Source of the DNA: Microplitis mediator
Lineage: Eukaryota; Arthropoda; Insecta; Hymenoptera; Braconidae
NCBI RefSeq assembly: GCF_029852145.1
Contig: NC_079969.1
Location: forward strand, 26,900,459 to 26,964,458
Direction: 5' to 3'
DNA: 64,000 nucleotides
Below the pieces are notes generated by a model, which made no database searches, was not told where the DNA came from, and was given only the letters and a program-made list of their open reading frames with translations. Below, piece by piece: positions 1 to 10,400 of the stretch. Position numbers and translations under genes: made by a program. The stretch's first letter is position 1. Each line of letters opens with the position of its first letter.

Positions 1-486
1 ACCTGCATTGAAATTTAGTCTGAAGTAGGACACGACAGCTCATTTTTCTGCCCAATAAAAAAAAAACTGATTATTTGAAACCCGGTAAATTACCTCAGTT
101 TAAAATTAATTAATTAAATTCACTAAATAAAAACTTTATTGAGCTCGTGGTTTCAAGGCAGGTGATAATAAAAATACTAAAATTGATTTTAATAAATAAA
201 TGACCGATTGTTGATGATAATTTGTGTATGATAAAATAATAATAATATATATTATTTGTTATTGTTATACAAATAAAAAAAAATAATTCAATTTTGTAAT
301 TATGTATTTTAGAAAAATTTTTCTCGGTATAAGGAATGCAATAAATGTATATTTATACAATATTTATATGAATTATAATTAATTAATTAATTAATTTACA
401 TTTAAATCGAAAATCTTTAACGATATTTTTAATAATTTTTAAATTTATCTAGTGGCAGTGCTTGTAAAAAAAAAAGAAAACAATAA
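1..486. other. Non-coding, 3' side of syntaxin-5
   Basis: AT-rich sequence downstream of the syntaxin-5 stop codon, so probably its 3' UTR and flank. No gene is visible. Confidence 0.5.
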
Positions 487-3400
487 CTATGCCAAGAAAA
501 TAACGAAAAATATAAAGAAAAATACAAGCACTCCGAATATCTTAATCATTAGCCAACGATTGTTGGTGACCGATTGAAAGTATTTGAGGATCTCGGTGTG
601 AGCGGCCTCAACATTTAATTCCGTGTCCTCGATGTTGGTGTCTATCCTGAATTAATGCATTAATTAGTTTATTTATTACAGTAGACATTATTGACAAAAA
701 CTATGTACCTGAAGTTCGGAACGTTTTTCGTGAAACGAAAATCAAAATCAAAATGAAAAATAAGAAATCTACTGGATCCAGAGTTTTGAAATGTTTCGTA
801 CATGCGCTAGTATGTCAGCCGAAAATTTCAGGCCACCCCCGACTACTTCTTAAGCAGTCAAATTATATAAACTTTTAATTTTCGTTGCGCGAAAAACGTT
901 CCGATCTTCAGGTAGATTAAAAACTTTCAATACCTTTCGACCATCTCTTCTTGTTCTTTGACCATGTGAGCCAGTTGCTGAAATATTCCGCCGAGTTCAA
1001 CGATTGTTGACTCAATATTCTGCATAGTTTCTGCTCTAGACATCACATAGGAATCCTAGAACATAATTTACCGTCTGTTTATCAAATCAATTATTTCATC
1101 AACCCGCAGATGTCGACAAAATTTCATAATTAAAATCAATAAACTAATTAAGAAAATCATTAGACTGTTATTTGATTCGGAAGTCCACAGACAATTAATA
1201 ATTTTCGTATTTTTAAATTTCCCGCTATAGTAATTTGAAATTTAAAAAAAGGAAGTTATTGGTTTCAGTCTGATTTTCGGAAATTTAGTTTTTGTTTTTA
1301 ATTCATCGCTTTTAAAAAAATAAAAAAATTATTAGACGTCGGCTAACTTGAGCGTCATACTATTTTTATGAATTATAAAATAAAAACAAACCGTATCATC
1401 TCTCATTGCTTGTTGCATCATCATTTGACCCATAGGTTCAATATTTACACTGACAGTATTGCTTCTATTATCCTGTTCTTCAAGGAGCAGTGAGCTCTGA
1501 TGTCCACCAGTTAATGGTAACTTTGTATTTACACGGCCTTGGGTAAATTGCTGTCTTCTATTTTGCTCTTCTCTCATATTCTAAAAATTAATTACCAATA
1601 AAATTAGTGTACCTGAAGATTGGAACGTTTTCTGCACAACGAAAAAAAAAAAAAATTGGAAAGTAAAAAATCTACTGAATAACTAGATTTTAGAAATTTT
1701 GCGCATATAAATGCTGGTATGTCAGCCGAAAATCTTCGGCCAACCCCAACTTCTGGAACCACCTCTTAAGCAGACAAATTACATGAATTTTTTTCATTTT
1801 CGTTGCGCGATAAACGTTCTGATCTTCACTTACATTAAAATTAATTATTTAATCCATTAGTACTAAAATATGAGTGTCAATGTAGCAGACATTAGAGAAA
1901 TTTTAAATTATTAATAAACAGAGTAAATAATAAATGAAATAAAATTTATAAAAAATTCGCATATAAAAAATTTTGAAATTAAGTGCATTTTTTATAAATA
2001 TTTTTTTTTTAATTATTTACTCCGTTTATTTGTAATTTTAAATTTTTCTGATGTCTGCTACATTCACATTCATCTAAAAAAAAGTTTTACAGTTAATTGA
2101 TAATTGATAATTTATGATACATACTTCAGATCGTACTTCAAGTACATTCTTAAAGTGATTAGACATATTAGCAAGCTTTGACTGGAGTGTAACGACCACT
2201 GATGAAGAATGTGATGCTATGTGATGACTCTTAGATGACGATTCTCTCTGCTGCTTGCTCAGTTCCTGGAGCTGTCCGATTTGTTTATTCAAACTACTCA
2301 AGTCTGTCTTGATGATATTTGTCAGCTCGTCTATTTCCAACTGTCTGTCATCGAAAATCGACTTTTTCTTTGCCACTGCAGCGAAAATTACCTCGTTAAT
2401 TTAACAAAAAAAGTAAATTAAATTATGATACTAAAGTTAGCCGACGTCTAATAACTTTTGGATTTTCTTTTAGACGGTAAATTATAAAAAAAAAAAATTG
2501 AAAAAAATTGCACTTGTAGTCTTTTCAATTTTCTATATGTGCATATTTTTATTTTTTTTTTTCTTCAAATTTCACTGTTAAAAAAAAATCAAAAAATTTA
2601 TAATTATCTGCTAACTTTAGGATCGTAATTAAATTCCCTGATTAAACAACAGAATTCGATCGAATTAAACAGAATTCAATTTTTAAATCTGTTTAATTCA
2701 GATAAATTCTGTTAATTCGGTACCTAACTTAAAAATGAATTCTGTTTAATTCGGCAGGAAAACCAGAATTTGTCCAAATTAAAACGAATTTAAATAATTC
2801 TATTCGGTTTTATTCTGATTAATTCGAAAATAATTCATGATCCTGAAGTTAGCAGACAATTAAAAATTTTAGGATTTCAATTTGAATGATCAAATTTGAA
2901 GAAGAAAAAAAACTGAAAAAATGCACATGTAGAAAATTAAAAAGCCTAGAAGTGCATTTTTTTTTAAATATTTTTTTTTTTATAATTTGTCGTTTTTCAA
3001 AAAATCCAAAAATTATGAGACGTCGGCTAACTTCAGTATCATAAATAATTCTCCGATTTCTGGTTCTGAATCCGAATTAAACTGAACTAAAACGAATTTG
3101 AAATTTTTAAATCGTTTTTATTCTGTTTAATTCAAATTCAAATTTTCAATTCAGTTTAATTCTGTTTTGCAAAATTCGACAGAATACAACAGAATTAAAA
3201 TTTTTAATTCGGTCGAATTTAATTGTTTAATCAGACTTCCCCACTTACGTATTGCGAGTTTCTCTAGTTTGGCATAAGTGCTGGCGATATTTTTTCCAAT
3301 ATTTTTGGCGATCATCATAAACTGGGAGTAGCTCTGAAAATGTTTGCCCTGAGACGGACTCCTGGCAGACGTTCTCGTCATGGTTCTGCCCTGCATCGTC

Positions 3401-3636
3401 TTGATGGCATTCGCAAACTCATTGCTCCTGTCACGGGACGTCATGATTGGAATATAATTATAATTTGAATTTGAATTTGAATTCTCTTTATTGTCACTGT
3501 CTATTTGCCAGTTCTCTGTCTTCCCATTTCCTGATACCTGCCCGTAAAATGTCCCACCAAATTTACGTTGATCGGTAGATGATGTCAATGGAGCATCGTC
3601 TAGGTCTCCAGTAACTCGTCTCCTTCGTGCTGACAT
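487..3636 (-). CDS. STX5: Syntaxin-5 (Golgi Qa-SNARE), 5 exons
   Basis: Qa-SNARE for ER-Golgi and intra-Golgi vesicle fusion. The exons, in transcript order, are 3636-3249, 2375-2125, 1580-1392, 1055-934 and 646-487. All junctions are GT-AG and in phase, giving 369 aa. A family-typical motif MTSRDRSNEF starts at residue 65. It is followed by the Habc region (KLEKLAILAKKKSIFDD spans the first junction), the SNARE helix (about 277-340, with the zero-layer Gln in GGIFQQLAHM) and a C-terminal transmembrane anchor ending FFVIFLA. Residues 4-7 are RRRR, so the upstream Met (3636) and the internal Met65 (codon 3444-3442) match the long and short mammalian syntaxin-5 forms. Introns hold family A, B, C and E repeats. 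Identification is very secure. Confidence 0.95.
705..914. mobile_element. Palindromic repeat, family C, copy 1
   Basis: The ends are inverted copies (GTACCTGAAGTTCGGAACG and its complement near 895-914). The element lies in the last intron of syntaxin-5. Related copies are at 1609-1831 and 52036-52651. Confidence 0.7.
1609..1831. mobile_element. Palindromic repeat, family C, copy 2
   Basis: Same terminal inverted repeats and the same internal string TATGTCAGCCGAAAAT as the copy at 705-914. It lies in an intron of syntaxin-5. Confidence 0.7.
1870..2073. mobile_element. MITE family B
   Basis: Inverted ends ATGAGTGT(G/C)AATGTAGCAGAC and GTCTGCTACATTCACA(T/C)TCAT surround an AT-rich palindrome. 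Intronic in syntaxin-5. Confidence 0.75.
2425..2625. mobile_element. MITE family A copy 1
   Basis: About 200-bp palindrome with ends ATGATACTAAAGTTAGC and GCTAACTTTAGGATC, in an intron of syntaxin-5. The ends are slightly diverged from the family consensus. Confidence 0.8.
2637..3235. mobile_element. Palindromic repeat, family E, with nested MITE A
   Basis: Bounded by CCTGATTAAACAAC and the inverted GTTTAATCAG. The inside is built from GAATT-rich near-repeats. A family A element (2837-3043) is inserted in it. A second, uninterrupted family E copy is at 39430-39800. Confidence 0.7.
2837..3043. mobile_element. MITE family A copy 2, with 8-bp target duplication
   Basis: Inserted in a family E element. 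The 8 bases aataattc occur immediately before (2829-2836) and after (3044-3051) the copy, a clean target-site duplication. Confidence 0.9.
3442..3444 (-). promoter_or_regulatory. Alternative internal start codon of syntaxin-5
   Basis: In-frame ATG for Met65, directly before TSRDRSNEF. In the syntaxin-5 family the short isoform begins at the matching Met. Using it would remove the RRRR-containing N-terminal extension. Confidence 0.6.
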
Positions 3637-4085
3637 TTCATGCTCAGTAACCTACAAGTCAATCGTAGGAATTAGATTAAAAAATAACGTACTGCGTATT
3701 ATCAATTAAAAAGATTTTGATTGCTATTGGAAAGTGACACATCATCATCGTCATTAGGTTAGACGTTGATATTTATCTGGATTAAAATTTATACATTTAT
3801 GTTTATGTGCTTATAATAATTTGTTATTAAAAATGCTGTCGAATTACTTGTAAGAGACATCAGTTGTTGGAATGAAATGTCTGGTATTTGGGTCAAACTT
3901 GATATGATAACAGCTGCTGATGTCAGCTCGCTAACTCTCCATGATGACAGTTCTCTCTCAACTCCATCTTATTTTTTTAGTTCCTATTTATTGGCATTGA
4001 TGGCGCCACGATTTTTTCAAATAGTCGGCATTTAAATTAAAAATTTAATGACTGTGGTGATAAATAATTGCGATGGTTGTCACGA

Positions 4086-4224
4086 AGGGCCAGTTTTTCA
4101 AACCGAGTTTATTTTTATCCGGGTTTTAATTAATATTGCTAGTATATTAATAATATATAGATATACCAGCAATGATAATTAAACTCGGATTAAAAATAAA
4201 CTCGGTTTGAAAAACTGGCCCTAA
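4086..4224. mobile_element. Short palindromic element
   Basis: AGGGCCAGTTTTTCAAACCG at the left is matched by its reverse complement at the right, with an AT-rich centre. It lies in the divergent intergenic region between syntaxin-5 and C1D, so it could affect either promoter. Confidence 0.75.
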
Positions 4225-4491
4225 AGTTTGTGGCAGCACTAGATGTCTTGTCTGATTCTGTTTTTCTGTTTCTAATTTGCAGAGTATCAGCTGAAATGAA
4301 ATCACGTTGAAAGTTTGAGGTTGGAGATAGGACATCAAGTTTGGTAATAATTGTTTACTGTCAATCGTTAATTTAAATAAAAATAATTGTTTTTATTAAA
4401 ATTAAACAAAAGAAGAATTGATAGAATAGAAGATTTGAAAAAAAAATTCGCGGGCTTTAAGTGAAATTTGAAACTGAGGTTAATTTTGGAA

Positions 4492-5361
4492 ATGGAGGAC
4501 AGTTTCAAAGAGTTTGCTAATGATGTTAACATCATTAGACAATTGAAAAATTTTAATGAAGCTATTGTTAATATTGAGAAAGTTTTAAAGATGACGGAGG
4601 ATCCAACTTTGTATGAAAAATTGACAACCGAAGAAAAAATAAAATATAATACACTGATGTCATTTAATTTGAATAGTTTGTTTTGGATGCACTTGAGAGT
4701 ACAAGGTTTGTTTTTTTATTTCATTCAAGTCCTAGTTGATATGAATCCTAGTGAACTGAATTAGACACTTGTCATTTTTAAAATTTAAATTATTTTCCCA
4801 TAAAATTATGAGTGTAAATGTAGCAGACATAAGACAGTTTTTGAATTACATATAAAAAAATTAAACAATTAAATTGATATGATAAAAAAAAATGCATGTA
4901 CTGATTTTAGAATTTTCTACAAGCCCATTTTTTAATTTTTTTGTTTAAAAAATTTTATTTTAAAATTTTAAAAATTTTCTGATGTCTGCCAACTTCACTG
5001 TCATCATAAAATTTCATTCGGATTTTAAATCTGAATGAGATTTTTTGATACCAGGAATTCATATTTTTTTTATAAATAAGTGGACTACCTACATGGTGTA
5101 ATTTTTTATTGATAAATTTTTTTAGGTGCTGAGCCAGGAGTTCACGAAATAAGAAATGAAAATGACAGATTGAAAAAAGTTATGGGAAGAGCGCAAGAAT
5201 TATTTAATTCTAAAACACCAGGACCTCGTATTGATGTTGATGCTGCCAAAAGATTTATCAGAAGTAGTTTATGGACACCTAATAATAATGATATTGGTAT
5301 TGATGAATCTGCACCTACACAAGATGACCTTGATGACGATGATTTTGAAGTTGTGTCTTAA
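4492..5361 (+). CDS. C1D: C1D nuclear nucleic-acid-binding protein / exosome cofactor, 2 exons
   Basis: The exons are 4492-4705 and 5126-5361, split after one base of a Gly codon; the product is 149 aa. Sas10/Utp3/C1D-family proteins bind the nuclear exosome (Rrp6/MTR4) and take part in rRNA processing. The N-terminal helical part (ANDVNIIRQL, NEAIVNIEKVL, KYNTLMSFNLNSLFWMHLR) and the linker with EIRNENDRLKKVMGRAQEL are typical, as is the basic to acidic C-terminus (IDVDAAKRFIRSSLW, then DDLDDDDFEVVS). The length is close to animal C1D (about 141 aa). The single intron holds a family B MITE. An AATAAA signal follows at 5437. Confidence 0.9.
4808..5005. mobile_element. MITE family B, with 8-bp target duplication
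   Basis: Palindrome inside the C1D intron. The 8 bases ataaaatt flank it at 4800-4807 and 5006-5013, the same duplication length as family A. Confidence 0.85.
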
Positions 5362-5436
5362 AATTTACTTGTAGACTTTTTTTACATTTAATATTTACTA
5401 TATGTATGATACTATGATTTGTTGATAATTACATTT

Positions 5437-5442
5437 AATAAA
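5437..5442 (+). terminator. Polyadenylation signal of C1D
   Basis: AATAAA lies 76 bases after the C1D stop codon. Confidence 0.65.
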
Positions 5443-5580
5443 GTATTTAATTACTACATTATGTAAACTTGATTATAATTTTAATTATTTGAATAATCAC
5501 CTGGAATTACTATTAAATTTATAATAATTAATTTTTCAAAAACTGAACGTCAGCTGTCACTAAAAATTTGTTCCATTCGA

Positions 5581-5785
5581 ATGAGTGTGAATGTAGCAGA
5601 CATCACAAATTTAAAATTATAAATAAATCGAGTAAATAATTAATAAAATAAAATTTTTAAAAAATGCGCATTTTTTAAATATAAAAATTAATAAGTGCAT
5701 TTTTTATAAATATTATTTTTTAAATTATTTACCCTATTTATTTATAATTTTTAATTTGTCTGATGTCTGCTACATTCATACTCGT
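5581..5785. mobile_element. MITE family B
   Basis: Starts ATGAGTGTGAATGTAGCAG and ends with the inverted copy. The flanks ccattcga (before) and ctattcga (after) agree at 7 of 8 bases. Confidence 0.8.
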
Positions 5786-5919
5786 CTATTCGATTGTAAT
5801 TTTTCTTTAATAAAAATTTAATAGTGACAGCAAATTTTTTTCGATTAAATTAAAATACAGTATTGCAGTTAATTCGCAGAATTGTCCATAAAATTTATTG
5901 TTCGTTATTATAGTTTAAT

Positions 5920-6385
5920 TAAAAGAGGCAGTGTTTGTAAAATTCAAATTGTGCAAAGTGTTTGTGGTGTCGTTAAGTGTTCAGGAGGAACCCTTCTGCA
6001 TATTACTTCCTCACGAAGGTTCGTTCAAACACTTGCGTGTTTTTTTTTAATTTTTTACATAATTTTTTAATGATGCTGAAATTGGCTGACGTCAAATAAA
6101 TTTTGAATTTTTTTAAAAATGATAAACTTGAAAAAAAAAAATTGCACTTATAGTTTTTTTAATTTTCTACATGTGCATATTTTTAGTTTTTTTTTTCTTC
6201 AAATTTAATTGCTTAAAAAAAAAAATTCAAAAATTTTTAATTGTCTGCTAACTTCAGGATCGAAATTTTCTATCATATTCTGCTGCCATTTTATTTTGAC
6301 CTACGATTTTTAGTTTTCTCCAATTTCTAATAATTTATTTTTCAAATATTTAAATTTACCGCGCAAGTAATAAGAATAATTAATA
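5920..6385. repeat. Dispersed repeat R, copy 1
   Basis: Non-coding sequence (GTGCAAAGTGTTTGTGGTGT, then CCCTTCTGCATATTAC, then TTCTATCATATTCTGCTGCC, then ATTTAAATTTACCGCGC) that reappears in the same order at 19150-20010. It is interrupted here by one family A element at 6070-6262. Confidence 0.7.
6070..6262. mobile_element. MITE family A copy 3
   Basis: Family A palindrome (starts ATGATGCTGAAATTGGC, ends GCTAACTTCAGGATC) inserted inside repeat R copy 1. Confidence 0.75.
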
Positions 6386-6389
6386 CGGG

Positions 6390-6590
6390 TGCATTTAGTT
6401 AGCCAACGTCGAATAATTTAAGGATTTTTTTTAAAAGCGACAAATTATAAAAATAAAAAATTTCAAAAATGCCACCTATACTTTTTTTGATTTCCTACAT
6501 GAGCATATTTTTAGTTCAGTTTTTTTTTTTATTGATTCAGTGCAAAAAAAAATCAGAAAATTTTGAATTGTCTGTCAACTTCAGGATCAT
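6390..6590. mobile_element. MITE family A copy 4
   Basis: Diverged family A copy. The left end is eroded (ATTTAGTTAGCCAACGTC) and the right end is CAACTTCAGGATCAT. Confidence 0.7.
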
Positions 6591-6669
6591 AATTTTGAAG
6601 TACACCCGAAATTTTTATTATCGATACTTGTAAGATAGTGATAAAAAATATTTATTGGTAAAGAAATTT

Positions 6670-6875
6670 ATGATCCTGAAGTTAGCAGATAATTAAAAAT
6701 TTTCGGATTTTTTTTTTAACAAATCAATCAGAAAAAAAAATAAAAATAAAAATATGCACATGTAGAGAATTTAAAAAACTACAGGTGCAATTTTTTCAAA
6801 TTTTTTTTTTCTTATAATTTACTCTCTAAAATAAAATCCAAAAATTATTAGACGTCTGCTAACTTCAGTATCATG
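6670..6875. mobile_element. MITE family A copy 5, with 8-bp target duplication
   Basis: Full-length copy. The octamer agaaattt flanks it at 6662-6669 and 6876-6883. Confidence 0.9.
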
Positions 6876-7499
6876 AGAAATTTTTGAGTCTAACGAGTAA
6901 GTAAAATTATTTTTATGTTTCTTTAAAAGATGGCTGTAGTTGCGAAGTCTTATCAAACATCAAGAAAAGAGAACATATGATATTTTTTTTTGTTTAAGTT
7001 GAAAGACTTGGAGTTGCATGAATTGGATTGGAGTTTTTCTGGAACAATAAAGAAAGGAAAGAACGTAACAGTAAGTGCGTAAGAGCACGTAGTCCCCCAT
7101 GACAAGCACCAGTAGGAACATGCCAAAAAATTTGGCGACAAGTTTAAAAAAAGTTTTAAATCAATAGAATTTATCAGTCAATAAAATAATTTACTGCTAC
7201 CAAGATTTCTTGATCGTAAATTTCACGCCACAGTTTGGAAAACAAAAATTTCTATAATTAATTTTGTCGTGAGTATTTTTAAATTTTCATTAATGAACTA
7301 AATTATTTGTTTAGTTCAATATGACACCTGACATTTTTTGATTTTTTTATTCTTGCGAACAAATTGCTGATTATTTAAAAAAAAATGTCGACACTAAAAT
7401 TGATATTAAATTGATTTATGTGTAAATAAAAAAATGATGAAATGTCTGATGACTCCTGTCATAATTTATTTATTTCTCAGGTTTAATAAAAAAATAAAA
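6876..7499. other. Intergenic between C1D and MICU1
   Basis: No secure gene. A short plus-strand stretch at about 7001-7061 is open and ends at a good donor (GTAAGT at 7062), but the reading frame cannot be extended and matches no family I recognise. The 3' part (from about 7400) is probably MICU1 5' UTR, because a TTTCTCAG acceptor-like site sits at 7480. Confidence 0.4.
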
Positions 7500-10400
7500 A
7501 TGATGTCCATACAAAGTCGGTACCTGGTAATCAGCAAAAATATATTTTGCACTCAATTTGCAAGATCGCGTTACAATTATCCCAATAAATTCAATAATAA
7601 GAATAACAGTAATAATAATATTCGTCGGGAACAAGTGATTCCAGTCCGGGAGTTCAAAAATTTCGGTCATGGTATCAACCGAGATTTATCTAAAGCCAGA
7701 ACAATTTTCCTGGGAATTCTTTTATTCTCGTTGACTGGATTTTTTATCAACTGGAAGCAGTGAGTTTTGATGCCTGTTTAGTCACTCTAGCAAATCGATT
7801 TCAGACCAATACTTTTTAAGATTTAAAATTTATTTAATTTTTTTGTCCAGAGTTAAAGCTCCCGCCGTCAATACAAAAAAATATTCAAATCTATCAAATT
7901 ATTTACGACTGAAAGTTTAATTTAAATTACAGGTGTGCCGTCAACTGATCCCAACAATTTTATACCACAAGTGATCCCTACCAATTGATCCCACCGACAT
8001 CTGATCCCATCAACAATTGATTTTTATCAACAATTAATTACATGATTTAATTTTTTATATTTGCTACAGTGAATTTTTATTACGCATGTCATAGTAATTA
8101 ATTAATAATTAATTATTTTATGTATTTATCAGTGGGATCAGTTGTCTGTGGGATCAATTATCGTGTGATTACTTGTCTGGGATCAGTTGTCATGGAACTT
8201 AAATTACAATCGACCTCATTATCGTCTGAAATCGTTTTGTTTCATTCCCTGGCACACAATAAAAATTTGAATTTTCAAAGACCATATTTTCAAAAATTAA
8301 TATCACAAATATTTAAATTTAAGACTCTTCAAGAATATTAAAAAATCAATCACAGTCGATGCCGCCGAAATGTTGATGGAAGAAAACGAAGACAAAAATA
8401 ATACATCCGTCGAGCAATCGGAGTCAGAGCCCAAGAAGAAGAAGAAGAAACAAAAAATAGGATTCCGCGATCGCAAGGTAATTTTTACTTTTTTTGAATC
8501 TCATTATTTTTTTTGTTATTTAACTCTACTCAATATATTTTTAATTAATTAACAATCACTAATAAATTGTAAATAAACGCTGGTAATTAATTAATTATCG
8601 TATTTAATTTATGAAAAAAATGGTAAATTTATTAAGAGAGTTGAGAATTTATTTTTCAGATAATAGAGTACGAAAATAGAATGCGAGCATATTCAACACC
8701 AGATAAAATATTTCGTTATTTTGCGACAGTAAAGATTACGAGTTTGGAAGGTACTGATATCTACATGACACCCGACGATTTTTTAAGAGCCATTACACCT
8801 GGCATGCAACAACCAGACGGTAAAATAATAAATAAAAAACGCTAACACGTTTATTAAAATAAAATCTATCGGCAATTACCTGAAACTTGAAATCTTTAAC
8901 TAACCATCTGATCCTAATTGCAATAATTTTTTATACCTTACAAGTATTTTACTGCGTGCCAATTTGTGTGGGTGCCTGGGCTAGAGTAATTTTTTTTTTA
9001 CCCTAAATTAATTGCTAGTACTTTATATTTGCATGCGACTAACAAATTGGACCGCGACTTAAATATCAAGATTATTGAATACGAAAATCGTATACGTCAT
9101 TACTCAACTCCCGACAAAGTATTTCGTTACTTTGCAACTCTTCAAGCCTATATTAATGACACTCATCATGAGGTTTTTATGACGCCCGATGACTTCTTGA
9201 GAGCAATGACTCCTGGTGTTAAACAACCTGACGGTAATTTTTTATCTTCCCCAGTTTATTTTCGTCTCATGCTTTTTTGCTTTTTATTTACATTCATTTA
9301 TTTATTCTCCCCTCCCATTTTGATTATTTATTCATTTTTTAATTGTGCATTTATTTTTTTAGTACCAAGCGAAATTACAAATAAAAATATCGATTGTAAA
9401 AAAAAATTTATATTTTTGTCTGGATTATTGTCTTGGTACTTTTTTACTTTTCATAAATAAATAAATAAAAATAAATTTTGTTTTAGGTTTGGGATTAGAT
9501 CAATACAAGCGGTTTGACCCGAAGGTAAATGAGTTATTAATTAATAAAATTAATTATTTAATAATTGACGTTGATTAATTTTTTTTAGAACGTCCATAAT
9601 AAATTGGAATTAGAATTAGATGAAAATAGTATCTTCTACAAACTTGGTAGCGCTGGGTTAATAAGTTTTTCAGATTACATTTTTTTACTGACTGTTCTTT
9701 CAAGTAAGTATTTAAGATCATTGATATTTTTGAATTCAATGAGCTATTGAGGTATCGGCAGTGTTGCAATTCTACTCACAACATTTCTACTCAAGGGAAA
9801 ACAATTTTACTCAGCCTCAACCTTCTCACAGTTTTTTTTATTCAGGTTTAACTCTACTCACTTATATCTTTACTCGAGTTCAAATAGACTCAGTGACAAC
9901 TTTACTCAGCTACTACTCTACTCACAAAGAATTGATATTTTATCGATAGGCTAAAATATGTCGCGTTACAAATGCCATAAGGGCGTACCAATAAATTTTT
10001 TTCGGGAATCGACGGAGTTATGCCTGAAACGGGAAGAAATGCAAAAAAAAATTTGGTATGCCCTTATGGCACCCAGGGTACCCACAAGGGCGTACAAAAA
10101 AAATTTTTTTTTTGGGAAACAACGTATTTTAAATTGAAATGCATAGAAATTATGAAAAATTTTTTTTTTAATTTGAAATTAACTTTGATCATTTTATTTG
10201 TGATTGAGAGTGATCATTTTGAATAAAAGTAGGTTTTTTGATTTTTAAAACGAGTTTTAACAAATGATTGTCTCAAATAATTCTTTATTAACTTCAAAAT
10301 TTAAAATTATCCATAAAAATTTTTTCATCATTTCTATGCATTTAAAGTAAAAATACGTTTCCCGAAAAATTTTTTTTTTGGTACGCCCTTATGGCTCCCG

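Noticed and set aside
6953..7141. Open minus-strand frame of about 60 codons between C1D and MICU1
   Set aside because: No good start context, no recognisable domain and no supporting splice sites. The plus strand of the same stretch is also open in places.
7932..8341. Reading frame through the TGATCCC palindrome as extra MICU1 exon
   Set aside because: It runs through a repeat, has a different frame from the Lys-rich exon and matches nothing in MICU1.
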